Assembly: GCF_900103415.1 (NCBI RefSeq)
Contig: NZ_FMXB01000001.1
Span: 1 to 64,000 of the forward strand
Direction: 5' to 3'
DNA from: Methanobrevibacter millerae
GTDB taxonomy: Archaea > Methanobacteriota > Methanobacteria > Methanobacteriales > Methanobacteriaceae
Length of the DNA: 64,000 bases
Shown: positions 19,058 through 27,661 of the stretch, one piece after another
Layout: the number at the start of each line of letters is the position of its first letter
How positions within the stretch are numbered: the stretch's first letter is position 1
Position numbers and translations under genes: made by a program
The notes under the pieces: model-generated
What the model was told of the DNA's origin: nothing
What the model saw: the letters and a program-made list of their open reading frames with translations, nothing else
Database searches by the model: none

Positions 19058-19522
19058 CTATTGGTTTTTGATAATGTCTAAATAATTTTTACCTTTATCG
19101 GTGATTTTGTAATACCGGTATCGTTTGTCGTTTTCATTAAGGCAAACGACCAATCCGTATTCCTTCAGCGTTTTAAGATATTTTGATATGTTATAGCTGC
19201 TGTCATCTATGTCCTTGCTGATTTGTGATGGTATTTTGCTTTCTTCTTCCAATGATTCCAATACTCTTATTCTTTTTTCGGAACGATTCAATAATGAGAT
19301 AACTTCTGCACTTTCTCTTTCTTTGTGATTTGGAAATGGAGTATTGGCTTTGATTTTGTTATAGCTAATGTTTTCATTTTTTATTATTTCTTTTAATTCC
19401 TGGTTTTCCTGTTTCAGCTGTATCTGTTCTTCCTTAAGCTTTTGTTCCTCAATGATTCTTCTCAGTTTTTTATTTTCTTTTTTCAGTTCCAGGTTCTCAC
19501 TCAGCAATTCTTCCTTGTCCAT
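19058..19522 (-). CDS. winged-helix regulator with N-terminal coiled coil
   Basis: 154 residues. Residues 1-60 are a Glu/Lys-rich coiled coil (LKKENKKLRRIIEEQKLKEE). Residues about 78-150 are an ArsR/MarR-like winged helix: SLLNRSEKRIRVLESLEEES, IPSQISKDI, NISKYLKTLKEYGLVVCL (recognition helix) and the wing NDKRYRYYKITDKGKNYL. A shorter paralog without the coiled coil is at 57374, with KYLKTLK and the wing nearly identical. Both have CTATTAG-type repeats upstream, which suggests self-regulation. The target signal is unknown. Confidence 0.8.
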   Translation of the reverse strand: MDKEELLSENLELKKENKKLRRIIEEQKLKEEQIQLKQENQELKEIIKNENISYNKIKANTPFPNHKERESAEVISLLNRSEKRIRVLESLEEESKIPSQISKDIDDSSYNISKYLKTLKEYGLVVCLNENDKRYRYYKITDKGKNYLDIIKNQ

Positions 19523-19564
19523 ATTTAAAGTTTTGATTTTATACTATTTTATTAATAATTGTAA

Positions 19565-19584
19565 ACTATTAGTATACTATTAGT
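19565..19584. promoter_or_regulatory. direct-repeat operator candidate
   Basis: ACTATTAGT occurs at 19565-19573 and again at 19576-19584, an 11-base period of about one helical turn, 43 bases upstream of the winged-helix start. The core CTATTAG also occurs in the palindrome upstream of the paralogous regulator (57689-57708). Confidence 0.45.
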
Positions 19585-19660
19585 AATGTTTATATGTTGT
19601 GTTTATCAAAAATATCTGTAAGTATGATATTTTAAAAAGAATTGAAGGTGGTGATAATGT

Positions 19661-20110
19661 ATGATTGTTCGTAAACTGAACTTTTTGATGCCTAAACATG
19701 GTTATAAAAAAGTTGAAGTAAGCATATATGGAGAAAAAAATATCTGTACAATTTACATTGAAAATAAGGGATATGCTATTTATATTAATGGAAACGAGGA
19801 AGACATGTTCTTAATTAAGACCAATATGTCTCCTGATGAATTTAAATCCAGAAAAAATGCTGAAGATAATGAGGATTTTATCAATCTTATCAAATTATTG
19901 TTGGATCAAATATATGCTGATATAGATATTCCTGAATATGAGGAACAACATCATGAATTTGTATTTCTGAAAATCATGGATTATTTTTCTAAAAATGACT
20001 TTAAAGTAATTAATGAAGGTTCTGATTTGTATAAAACTATTGAATGGGGTTTTATGAAATTGGACATTGATTTATTAAATTTAAAGGTTAATAATGAAAC
20101 AAATAATTAA
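19661..20110 (+). CDS. unknown acidic protein
   Basis: 149 residues, predicted soluble, with a beta-rich start (KVEVSIYGEKNICTIYIENKGYAIYING) and a helical acidic C-terminal half. GAAGGTGGTGAT precedes the ATG. No family recognised. It is the first of three same-strand AT-rich genes (19661, 20135, 20651) with gaps of about 20-25 bases, which are probably one transcript. A short overlapping ATG at 19657 is out of frame. Confidence 0.6.
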   Translation: MIVRKLNFLMPKHGYKKVEVSIYGEKNICTIYIENKGYAIYINGNEEDMFLIKTNMSPDEFKSRKNAEDNEDFINLIKLLLDQIYADIDIPEYEEQHHEFVFLKIMDYFSKNDFKVINEGSDLYKTIEWGFMKLDIDLLNLKVNNETNN

Positions 20111-20134
20111 AAAATCATTTATTAGGTGATAAAC

Positions 20135-20629
20135 ATGGTTAATTGTCTTGTTTGTGGAAAATCTATAGAAGATGAAAAATTTTGTTCGAATTGTGGCTCA
20201 GCTATCCATAAAGAAAGAAAGGTTGATAATGATTTGTCAGATATTAATAATACTAAATATTGTACTAATTGTGGTGAACTGGTGGAAGAGAATGATCAAT
20301 TTTGTTCATATTGTGGAAATCAAATAAATGGCGATAACTTCTCTGGAAATAAAATGGAAAATTGTGAAAATATCGATAAAACAATTAATGATGCAGAAAT
20401 AGGTTCTAAGGATATTTTAAAAGAAGCAATACCAAATACGAAACGAAGTTTAAAACATTTGGATTGGAAAGATTTGGTAGGTGGGCCAGTATACACATCA
20501 TTAAGAAAATATAACAGAGGAAAAAATAAGCAATGTGTATATTGTGGCACACCTTATGAAGACGAATCTGATTACTGTATGGAATGTGGAAATAATCTTA
20601 AAATTCAAAGAAAGCAAATGGGAGAGTAG
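20135..20629 (+). CDS. triple zinc-ribbon protein
   Basis: 164 residues with three CxxC...CxxCG ribbons: residues 4-21 (CLVCG...CSNCG), about 43-62 (CTNCG...CSYCG) and about 134-152 (CVYCG...CMECG). The low-complexity linker holds a basic stretch (KHLDWKDLVGG). No membrane segment. ATG 20135 follows AGGTGAT. It lies between an unknown gene and a ribbon-plus-membrane gene. Likely a metal-binding scaffold protein; no enzymatic role is visible. Confidence 0.7.
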   Translation: MVNCLVCGKSIEDEKFCSNCGSAIHKERKVDNDLSDINNTKYCTNCGELVEENDQFCSYCGNQINGDNFSGNKMENCENIDKTINDAEIGSKDILKEAIPNTKRSLKHLDWKDLVGGPVYTSLRKYNRGKNKQCVYCGTPYEDESDYCMECGNNLKIQRKQMGE

Positions 20630-20650
20630 CTTAATAAAAATGGTGATTAT

Positions 20651-21205
20651 ATGGTAAAATACTGTTCGAATTGTGGTCATGTAGTAAGTCACGATGATAA
20701 ATTTTGTGAAAATTGTGGATCTAAGATAGAAAATAACGAAACCAGTAATAAAACAGTAAATAATAAAGGCACTAATGAAGTAGTAACCAATGCAGATACG
20801 ATAGATAGCGATTATTTGATAAGTATATTAATAATTGGTGGAATTTATACTGTTATTGCTTTATTAATTGGTGTTATTTTCCTTGCATTAACAATGGGCA
20901 CTATAAACGGCAATTTAATATGGGGATATGACTCAGGTCTTACTTGGTGGAGTTTTATCGTAGGAGTATTTGTTATGTCCTGTCTTATAGGGATATCCGA
21001 AGAAAATCTAATTTATAAAGTTTCATGCGGTTTTATAACTGGTTTGTTTACTTCTATATTATGCATGCCTGTAGTTTCATTATTATGGGGAGAAACTATG
21101 TCAAGTGCATTATCTTTGCTTTGGGGAAATCAAACATTTATATTAATAATAGTTGGGGTTATAACATCTGTAGTGGTTAGTATGCTCTTTTCTGATAATA
21201 AATAA
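20651..21205 (+). CDS. zinc-ribbon multi-pass membrane protein
   Basis: 184 residues. One N-terminal ribbon (CSNCG...CENCG, residues 5-23), an Asn/Thr-rich linker, then about four hydrophobic segments (about 55-82, 98-116, 122-145 and 158-180). The family is not recognised. GGTGAT precedes the ATG. Last gene of the 19661-21205 run. Confidence 0.65.
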   Translation: MVKYCSNCGHVVSHDDKFCENCGSKIENNETSNKTVNNKGTNEVVTNADTIDSDYLISILIIGGIYTVIALLIGVIFLALTMGTINGNLIWGYDSGLTWWSFIVGVFVMSCLIGISEENLIYKVSCGFITGLFTSILCMPVVSLLWGETMSSALSLLWGNQTFILIIVGVITSVVVSMLFSDNK

Positions 21206-21288
21206 AAATTATTTTCCGCTTTTCTGATAGTATAAAGAAATTTTATTACTTATTTATTTGCTTATATTATTGATGTATAAGGTTATTT

Positions 21289-21744
21289 TCAATAAACCCC
21301 AATATCCTTTTCGCTTTCATTGGCCATATCAACGAGAGGACCTTTCACAATGCAGTCAAAGGCAATATTGCTTCCTTTGATTATCAATAGCTTATCGCCT
21401 CTTTCCAATTCAAAATGATTCATTATCTGCGAAGACAATTCCAACCTATCACCGATCATTCGCAAACGGCAATAGCTTTTGCCCTTATAGCCTATAATCC
21501 GGCCTGAATCGCTTTCAAGTTCCGGGTTCTCGGATATGATATGGGACAGCCCGGAAGACTTTAAGGTTTCAAATTTTGATATGCAGAAGCCTCCTGAAGC
21601 CTTGCTTGCCGTAAAAAGCACTATATCTGCCTCACAACCAAGACCATAATCATTAATTACCTCTGAAGGAAAGCGTATGCTATTATCAGAGCCGATAACC
21701 GACCATCCGTAGACGTTTTTTCCCCGATGCCTTAACTGAACCAT
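21289..21744 (-). CDS. unknown protein with two AbrB-like strand segments
   Basis: 151 residues. Two segments, NSIRFPSEVINDYGLGCEADIVLF (about 25-48) and DRLELSSQIMNHFELERGDKLLII (about 100-123), look like swapped-hairpin (AbrB/SpoVT-type) strands repeated in tandem, which could make it a DNA-binding regulator. Similarity is weak. ATG 21744 follows GGTGAC. It is divergent from glnA across a 190-base promoter region, so co-regulation with nitrogen genes is possible but unproven. Confidence 0.55.
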   Translation of the reverse strand: MVQLRHRGKNVYGWSVIGSDNSIRFPSEVINDYGLGCEADIVLFTASKASGGFCISKFETLKSSGLSHIISENPELESDSGRIIGYKGKSYCRLRMIGDRLELSSQIMNHFELERGDKLLIIKGSNIAFDCIVKGPLVDMANESEKDIGVY

Positions 21745-21805
21745 ATTGTCACCCTTCAATTGAAAACACTTAATTACAGCAATCCCAAATTTTTTCGTTC
21801 ATCAA

Positions 21806-21900
21806 AATATTTATATATCACTAATGATAAAGTATAGTAGGAAGGAAACTTCCTTCCGACTAAATTGCCGATTTTGTCAGAAGGCTTTTCCACCTTCCGT
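21806..21900 (+). promoter_or_regulatory. glnA promoter with NrpR-like operator
   Basis: TATA-like TTTATATAT lies at 21810-21818. GGAAGGAAACTTCCTTCC at 21840-21857 lies about 30 bases downstream, over the expected start site. It contains two overlapping copies of GGAA-N6-TTCC, the operator pattern known for the methanogen nitrogen repressor NrpR. A second inverted repeat (GAAGG-N8-CCTTC) is at 21880-21897. Repression under nitrogen excess is inferred. Confidence 0.7.
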
Positions 21901-21934
21901 TCATTAAATAAATGAATAAAATGATGTGAAAATT

Positions 21935-23272
21935 ATGTCAGGAAAAGATAATAAATTAGACCAAATAATAAAGACGATTGACGAAAATGATATAAAATTT
22001 CTGAAATTACAGTTCTCAGATATCCATGGACTGCCTAAAAGCATGGCTGTTCCGCTTAAAAAAGCAGCTGACGTTGAAGACATTGTAAATGACGGATTAC
22101 TCTTTGACGGATCATCTGTCGCAGGTTTAGCTTCAATCAATGACAGTGACCTGCTTGCAAAACCGGATATCAACACCTTCTCAATGATTCCATGGAGACC
22201 TGAAGCAAAAGGTACCAGCCGTTTCATCTGTGACATTTTCACAACCGACGGCAAACCTTACGACGGAGACCCAAGGGGAGTCTTAAAAAAATCATTACAG
22301 CTGGCAGAAAAAAGAGGATACCAGTTCAACATGGGTCCTGAACCGGAATTCTTCATCATCAAAAAGGACGAAGACGGACACTACATCCCTGCAGACGAAG
22401 CTGAATACTTTGACGTAGAGCCATTAGACCAGGGAACTGACATCAGAAGGGAAATCGTATTAGGTCTCGAAAAGCTTGACTTCGACGTTGAAGTAAGCCA
22501 CCACGAAGTGGCAGCAGGTCAGCACGAAGTCGACTTCAAATACGCAGATGCTTTAAAAACGGCAGATGCTGTTATCACATTCAAGGAAGCTGTTAAAGCT
22601 TTAGTTAACAATTTAGGTTTCAAGGCAACATTCATGCCAAAACCATTCCTGGGAATCAACGGTAGCGGAATGCACTGTAACCAGAGTTTATTCAAAAACG
22701 GAGAAAACATCTTCTACGACCCAGATACCGAAACCCAGATTTCACAGGAAGCATTGTACTTCATCGGAGGACTGTTAAAACACGCTCCGGCTTTATCATC
22801 AATTTTATCCCCTACCGTAAACTCATACAAACGTCTTGTACCTGGTTACGAAGCACCATGCTACATCGCATACGGATTCAAAAACAGGTCAACATTATTA
22901 AGGATTCCTGCATCCCGTGGCTTAGGTACGAGAATCGAATGCAGGTCAGCTGACCCATCCTGTAACCCTTACTTAGCATTCGCTGTGCTTCTTGAAGCTG
23001 GTTTAGACGGTATGGACAACAAGATTGATCCTGGTGAACCAACCGAAGAAAACCTCTTCGCATTTTCCGAAGATGAGCTCGTAGAGAAAGGAATTTCAAG
23101 CCTTCCAACCAGTTTATGGGAAGCATACCATGCTCTTGAAGAGGATGAGGTTGTCAAAAACGCAATCGGAGAAAAGGTCTTCAACCAGTTCTACAACATC
23201 AAAAGGGCTGAATGGGACGCTTACAGAATTCAGGTATTCGATTACGAAAGGGATGAATACTTAGACGTATAG
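21935..23272 (+). CDS. glnA: glutamine synthetase type I
   Basis: A 445-residue dodecameric enzyme making glutamine from glutamate, ammonia and ATP. It shows the N-terminal [36 protein letters not shown] and [13 protein letters not shown] metal-site motifs, [11 protein letters not shown], and the C-terminal [18 protein letters not shown]-site region. The length fits the GSI-alpha group. ATG 21935 is preferred over a GTG nine bases earlier. It is monocistronic, ending in a GC hairpin terminator. The NrpR-like operator implies control by nitrogen status. Confidence 0.97.
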   Translation: MSGKDNKLDQIIKTIDENDIKFLKLQFSDIHGLPKSMAVPLKKAADVEDIVNDGLLFDGSSVAGLASINDSDLLAKPDINTFSMIPWRPEAKGTSRFICDIFTTDGKPYDGDPRGVLKKSLQLAEKRGYQFNMGPEPEFFIIKKDEDGHYIPADEAEYFDVEPLDQGTDIRREIVLGLEKLDFDVEVSHHEVAAGQHEVDFKYADALKTADAVITFKEAVKALVNNLGFKATFMPKPFLGINGSGMHCNQSLFKNGENIFYDPDTETQISQEALYFIGGLLKHAPALSSILSPTVNSYKRLVPGYEAPCYIAYGFKNRSTLLRIPASRGLGTRIECRSADPSCNPYLAFAVLLEAGLDGMDNKIDPGEPTEENLFAFSEDELVEKGISSLPTSLWEAYHALEEDEVVKNAIGEKVFNQFYNIKRAEWDAYRIQVFDYERDEYLDV

Positions 23273-23282
23273 AATCATTTCC

Positions 23283-23305
23283 GGGCAGTCAAATCTGCCC
23301 TTTCT
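23283..23305 (+). terminator. glnA terminator hairpin
   Basis: GGGCAG (23283-23288) pairs with CTGCCC (23295-23300) around a 6-base loop, followed by T-rich sequence, 10 bases after the glnA stop. Confidence 0.65.
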
Positions 23306-23352
23306 AAAATTTTTTTGGGAGGTATTTTGAAAAGTTTGGGAAAGATCATTTT

Positions 23353-23413
23353 GGCATATGAAAATTTGTTTTTATTTGAAAAGGCATATTGTAGATTTAT
23401 TTGAAAGGCATAT
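23353..23413. repeat. GGCATAT repeat cluster before the GOGAT operon
   Basis: GGCATAT occurs at 23353-23359, 23383-23389 and 23407-23413; the last two are preceded by TTGAAA(A). The same core occurs inverted (ATATGCC) at about 30352-30358, just after the last gene of the operon. Possible regulatory iterons or remnants of a small repeat. Confidence 0.4.
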
Positions 23414-23457
23414 GAAGAATTTAATACACTGATTATTTATTTTTGGAGGTAGAAAAT

Positions 23458-24375
23458 ATGTGTGGAATAGCAGGTGTAATATATAAGGATAAGAAATCTC
23501 ACCATGTGGGTGAGGCATTAACCTCAATGCTCGAATCACTTCAGCACAGAGGTCCGGATTCAGCAGGTTATGCAATATACGGAAGTTTAAACTTCCCTGA
23601 TAACTACTATCAGTTAAACATTGAAGTCAAAAGAAAAAGGGGAGTTTTAGACAATTTAAAATCATTATTAACCCAATTCAGTCCAATATTTGAAGAGGAA
23701 ATCGTCGAATCCGTAGGGGACTCAGACGTGTACAAATGCAAAATCGCATTGGACGAATATTCACTTTTAAAACCATGTATCAGCGAAATAGACGACTTAA
23801 AAGACGTTAACGTCATAAACGGTTCACATTCCTTTGAAATGATAAAGGACACTGGTAAAGTCAAAGACATTGCAGAGCGTTTCGACGTTCCAAGCAGAAT
23901 GGGAACCCACGGAATAGGACACACTCGTTTTGCAACAGAAAGCGGCGTTGACCGTTATCACGCACACCCTTACCAGAGCTATATCATACCTGACATCACG
24001 GTAGTGCACAACGGCCAGATCACCAATTACTGGAAAATAAGAGATCCTTTGGAAAGGAAAGGACACACCTTCGAGTCATTCAACGATACCGAATGCATCG
24101 TTCACTACATGGCAGACAAGCTCAATCAGGGATACAAGCTTGAGGAAGCTTTGGACCAGGCAGTGATTGATCTGGACGGTCCGTTTTCAATACTTGTCGG
24201 AACCCCGAACGGCATTGGAATCGCAAAGGACAAGCTCGGACTAAGGCCGGGCGTAATGGTTGAAACCGATGAAATATTTGCCGTTGCTTCAGAGGAAATG
24301 GCACTTCACGACGTCGTCGATTCCGACCAGATTGAACAGATTGCTCCTGGCGAGACAAGGGCTTACACAATCTAG
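23458..24375 (+). CDS. archaeal glutamate synthase, glutamine amidotransferase subunit
   Basis: A 305-residue class II (Ntn) amidotransferase. The start MCGIAGV puts the nucleophile Cys at position 2; LQHRGPDSAGY, HTRFATES and VHNGQITNY are conserved active-site motifs. It hydrolyses glutamine and passes ammonia to the FMN-dependent synthase encoded at 26120. ATG 23458 follows GGAGG nine bases upstream, and family members require Cys directly after Met. It opens an operon with the GXGXG subunit, the FrhB-like protein and the synthase, all with short gaps. Confidence 0.92.
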   Translation: MCGIAGVIYKDKKSHHVGEALTSMLESLQHRGPDSAGYAIYGSLNFPDNYYQLNIEVKRKRGVLDNLKSLLTQFSPIFEEEIVESVGDSDVYKCKIALDEYSLLKPCISEIDDLKDVNVINGSHSFEMIKDTGKVKDIAERFDVPSRMGTHGIGHTRFATESGVDRYHAHPYQSYIIPDITVVHNGQITNYWKIRDPLERKGHTFESFNDTECIVHYMADKLNQGYKLEEALDQAVIDLDGPFSILVGTPNGIGIAKDKLGLRPGVMVETDEIFAVASEEMALHDVVDSDQIEQIAPGETRAYTI

Positions 24376-24387
24376 GAAGGGATTTTC

Positions 24388-25041
24388 ATGAAAGAATACG
24401 TTATTGACGCTAAAAACATGGAAGAAAAGGATTTAAACCGTGCCATCAAGGAGCATGCAATTAACTATGATAAATTAATCATCGACAATCCCGATTCCAA
24501 GCACAACATCTGCGCAGGGCTCAGCGAAGAGGTTGAAATTCAAATCAACGGCTCTGCAGGATATTTTGTGGGAACCATGGTCAACGGCCCAAGAATACAC
24601 ATCAACGGGAACGCAGGATGGTTTGCCGGAGACAACATGACCGAAGGCGAACTCATCATCGAAGGAACTGCCGGTGACGGCGCAGGACAGGGAATCTATG
24701 GAGGAACTGTTTTAGTTAAATGCGGTGCCGGTTCAAGAACTGGTGAAATTATGAAAGGCGGAACCGTCATTATCGGCGGAAACAGCGGATTCATGACCGG
24801 ACTTCTCATGATGGGAGGAAGACTCATAATTCTCGGTGACGTTACAGATGACGTCGGAGAATCAATCATGAGAGGCACAATCTACGTTCTTGGAGACGTC
24901 AAAAGCCTTGGAAAAAATGCTGTTTTTGAGGATTTCACTGAAAAAGACAAAAAAGAGCTTGAAGAAATCTTAACAGAATACGGCTTTGATTTGACAGACG
25001 AAGACTATTCAAACTTTAAAAAAATCGTTAATAGGAGCTAA
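24388..25041 (+). CDS. archaeal glutamate synthase, GXGXG-domain subunit
   Basis: A 217-residue right-handed beta-helix of the glutamate-synthase alpha-subunit C-terminal type. The repeating G-x-G-G pattern (GTAGDGAGQGIYGGTVLVK, GGNSGFMTG, GGRLIILG) is plain, and a helical tail follows residue 185. In bacterial GOGAT this domain is fused to the synthase; here it is separate. It lies 12 bases after the amidotransferase and 4 bases before the FrhB-like gene. Confidence 0.9.
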   Translation: MKEYVIDAKNMEEKDLNRAIKEHAINYDKLIIDNPDSKHNICAGLSEEVEIQINGSAGYFVGTMVNGPRIHINGNAGWFAGDNMTEGELIIEGTAGDGAGQGIYGGTVLVKCGAGSRTGEIMKGGTVIIGGNSGFMTGLLMMGGRLIILGDVTDDVGESIMRGTIYVLGDVKSLGKNAVFEDFTEKDKKELEEILTEYGFDLTDEDYSNFKKIVNRS

Positions 25042-25045
25042 TAAA

Positions 25046-26119
25046 ATGAGTGAAGATAAAATAGCAATGGTCGGAACGCCATGTGAAATTATGGCAGCAT
25101 CCAAACTTCAGCATTACACAGATAGCCCTATTGATGTTAAACTGGGCTTGTTCTGTATGGAGAACTTTTCATATAAGTATTTCGTAAATCTCCTGAAAGA
25201 ATATGATTTGAAAATGGATGACATTGAAAAGTTCCAAATCGAAAAAGGATTCGTATTTCTATTATTAAAGACAAAGGAAACGATTAAAATTCCTTTATCA
25301 GTAGCTAAAAGGATTATCAGGAAAAACTGTAACATATGCGTTGAACTGACCTCTGAAACCTCAGACATCTCAATAGGTTCAATCGGATCACAAGACGGCT
25401 GGTCAACGCTGATTATAAGAACCGAAAAAGGTGAAGAAATCGTAAAGGGTGCAATAGAGCAGAGATACATTGAAGCTGAAGACTTTACAGATTCACAGTT
25501 CGCATTATTGGAAAGACTTGCAGAAAACAAGATTAACAAAAACCTTGAGCATATCGAGCAGAGGGAGTTTCTTGCAAGGCCGGTATTATATCAAAGGGAC
25601 AAATCAGACGATTCAATTGAAAAGGAGTTTTCAGAATCTGATTTCTCAGACTTAAGGACCAATGTCATTGACGTTGGAGCATGTGTTTTATGCGGTGCGT
25701 GCGAATATGCATGTCCAGAAAACCTAATCACAATTGATGATACGAAACCAAGAATGAAAGGGGAATGCCCACCGGACTGCCACGCATGCTTTGCCGTATG
25801 TCCGAGGACATTCATACCTGAGAACTTAAGAAACGATAATTCAAAAGCCATAGGCGATTATCTGAAAGTGCTGACGGTAAGGTCTATCAAGCATTCACAG
25901 GGTCAGGACGGATCAATAGTCACAACTCTTTTAGACTATTTATTAACCAATCAGATCGTAACCGAGGCATTAATTGTCGATAAAAAGGACGAGCTTGCCT
26001 GGAAGCCTTATGCCAAAAAAACCGCTGACATCGACGAGGTTGTCAAATCCGGAGGAACCAAGTATTCAGTCTGTCCGGTATTCAAGGCACTTAAAGACAC
26101 TGAAGAGGGGGTTAACTAA
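25046..26119 (+). CDS. FrhB-like F420/flavin iron-sulfur protein, circularly permuted
   Basis: 357 residues. Residues 1-165 match the C-terminal half of F420-hydrogenase beta subunits (VGTPCEIMAASK, LGLFCMENFSY, GSIGSQDGWS). Residues 213-252 hold two 4Fe-4S motifs (Cys 213/216/219/223 and 241/245/248/252). Residues 280-350 match the N-terminal half of FrhB (SQGQDGSIVTTLLDYLL, ELAWKPYAKK, SGGTKYSVCP). This is the reverse of the usual order. FrhB binds FAD, an iron-sulfur cluster and F420, so the protein may feed electrons from F420H2 or ferredoxin to glutamate synthase. Its stop abuts the synthase ATG. Confidence 0.85.
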   Translation: MSEDKIAMVGTPCEIMAASKLQHYTDSPIDVKLGLFCMENFSYKYFVNLLKEYDLKMDDIEKFQIEKGFVFLLLKTKETIKIPLSVAKRIIRKNCNICVELTSETSDISIGSIGSQDGWSTLIIRTEKGEEIVKGAIEQRYIEAEDFTDSQFALLERLAENKINKNLEHIEQREFLARPVLYQRDKSDDSIEKEFSESDFSDLRTNVIDVGACVLCGACEYACPENLITIDDTKPRMKGECPPDCHACFAVCPRTFIPENLRNDNSKAIGDYLKVLTVRSIKHSQGQDGSIVTTLLDYLLTNQIVTEALIVDKKDELAWKPYAKKTADIDEVVKSGGTKYSVCPVFKALKDTEEGVN

Positions 26120-27607
26120 ATGTCATTTACAGTAGAAAGGAAAATTGAAATCTGCCGTCAGAACAACGACCGTCCGGGCTGCTGCTGGTATCTTTGTGAC
26201 AATCCCCACAAGTCCTCTTGTAAGAACTGTTACAGCTGCTATTCAAACTGTCCGCATAACGTTTATGAGGTTATAAACGACGAACCTCTCCCTATTCATC
26301 AGGAAAACTGTGTGGGATGTAAAATCTGTGAGGAAATGTGTCCGACACACGCAATTTACGTAAGACCTTTGGTTGATGAAGGCAGAGGTGTCTGGTCAAA
26401 CTCAACGATGGTTGAAATCAAGCGTAAAAGCCAGACCGGTTCATACAAGGTCCGTGGATGCGGATTGACAAGAAGAATTCCGACATTCGATGACTTAAGC
26501 ATTTTACCGGCACAGGTATCAAGGCCTCCGATTGACTCATACAGAGAAGCCTGCAAGACCTCAGTGGTTTTAGGTGACCGCTTTGCTGAAAATCCGATTG
26601 AAATCGACACTCCTATAATGATTGGGGCAATGTCATTCGGTGCATTAAGTAAAGAGGCAAAAATAGCTTTAGCTATTGGAAGCAGCAAAGTCGGCTCAAT
26701 TGCAAACACCGGTGAAGGAGGAATGCTTCCGGAAGAAAGGGAATATGCAGACAAATTGATTGCACAGTACGCATCAGGCCGTTTTGGAGTGTCTGCAAGC
26801 TATCTAAACAACGCCGAAGCAGTTGAAATCAAAATCGGTCAGGGAGCAAAATCCGGTATGGGAGGACACTTATTAGCCCACAAGGTTACAGCAGAAGTGG
26901 CTAAAGTGAGAAACATCCCTGAAGGAACTTCAGCATTAAGCCCTGCAAGGCACATGGACATTGTCGGTCCTGAGGATCTGGGAATGAAAATCAATCAATT
27001 AAGAGAAATCACCGACTGGAAAATCCCTATCATTGTCAAATTCGCATCAGGCCGTGTCGAACAGGATGTTAAAATCGCCGCTAAGGCCGGAGCAGACATT
27101 ATCGTTGTCGACGGTATGCAGGGAGGAACCGGTGCCGGACCTGAAGTCGTAACCGAACATGCAGGTATTCCGACAATAGAGGCAATCGTCAAGGCAGACG
27201 ACGCATTAAAGGAAATCAACTTAAGAAGCGAAGTCAGCTTAATTGCTGCAGGGGGAATAAGGTCCGGAGCGGACGTTGCAAAGGCAATAGCTCTGGGTGC
27301 AGATGCGGTATACATCGCTACATCAGCATTAATCTCTATAGGATGTAAGGTCTGTCAGAGCTGTTCTGAAGGAATCTGTCCTAAAGGTATCGCAACCCAG
27401 GACAGGGCTCTTAGAAGAAGGCTTGACCCTATAAGGAAAGGCCAGCAGGTTGCAAACTACATTGAGGCAATGACTCAGGAAGTAACCTCACTGACCCAGC
27501 AGGCAGGTAATACGGACATTGAAAATCTGGAACGTCAGGACCTTGTAGCATTGACAATGGATGCATCACAGCTGACTGGAGTGCCTATGGTGAGCAAAAA
27601 GTATTAA
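26120..27607 (+). CDS. gltB: archaeal glutamate synthase, FMN-binding synthase subunit
   Basis: A 495-residue protein. Residues about 30-80 carry ferredoxin-like cysteines (CKNCYSCYSNCP and CVGCKICEEMCP). The rest is the TIM-barrel synthase domain with MSFGALSKEAK, NTGEGGMLPEE, AKSGMGGHLL, VVDGMQGGTGAGP and AAGGIRSGADVAKA. A C-terminal CKVCQSCSEGICPKG motif ligates the 3Fe-4S cluster. It makes glutamate from 2-oxoglutarate and ammonia released by the amidotransferase. It starts directly after the permuted FrhB-like gene stop, which implies coupled expression. Confidence 0.95.
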   Translation: MSFTVERKIEICRQNNDRPGCCWYLCDNPHKSSCKNCYSCYSNCPHNVYEVINDEPLPIHQENCVGCKICEEMCPTHAIYVRPLVDEGRGVWSNSTMVEIKRKSQTGSYKVRGCGLTRRIPTFDDLSILPAQVSRPPIDSYREACKTSVVLGDRFAENPIEIDTPIMIGAMSFGALSKEAKIALAIGSSKVGSIANTGEGGMLPEEREYADKLIAQYASGRFGVSASYLNNAEAVEIKIGQGAKSGMGGHLLAHKVTAEVAKVRNIPEGTSALSPARHMDIVGPEDLGMKINQLREITDWKIPIIVKFASGRVEQDVKIAAKAGADIIVVDGMQGGTGAGPEVVTEHAGIPTIEAIVKADDALKEINLRSEVSLIAAGGIRSGADVAKAIALGADAVYIATSALISIGCKVCQSCSEGICPKGIATQDRALRRRLDPIRKGQQVANYIEAMTQEVTSLTQQAGNTDIENLERQDLVALTMDASQLTGVPMVSKKY

Positions 27608-27661
27608 TCGAGGTAAATTAGGTTTTATAAAAACAAGGATAAAAATTAAGGAGATATTATT

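Noticed and set aside
23458-24375. Asparagine synthase or GlmS as the identity of the MCGIAG protein
   Set aside because: It has no synthetase or SIS domain and is followed by the GXGXG and FMN synthase subunits, so the GOGAT amidotransferase fits.
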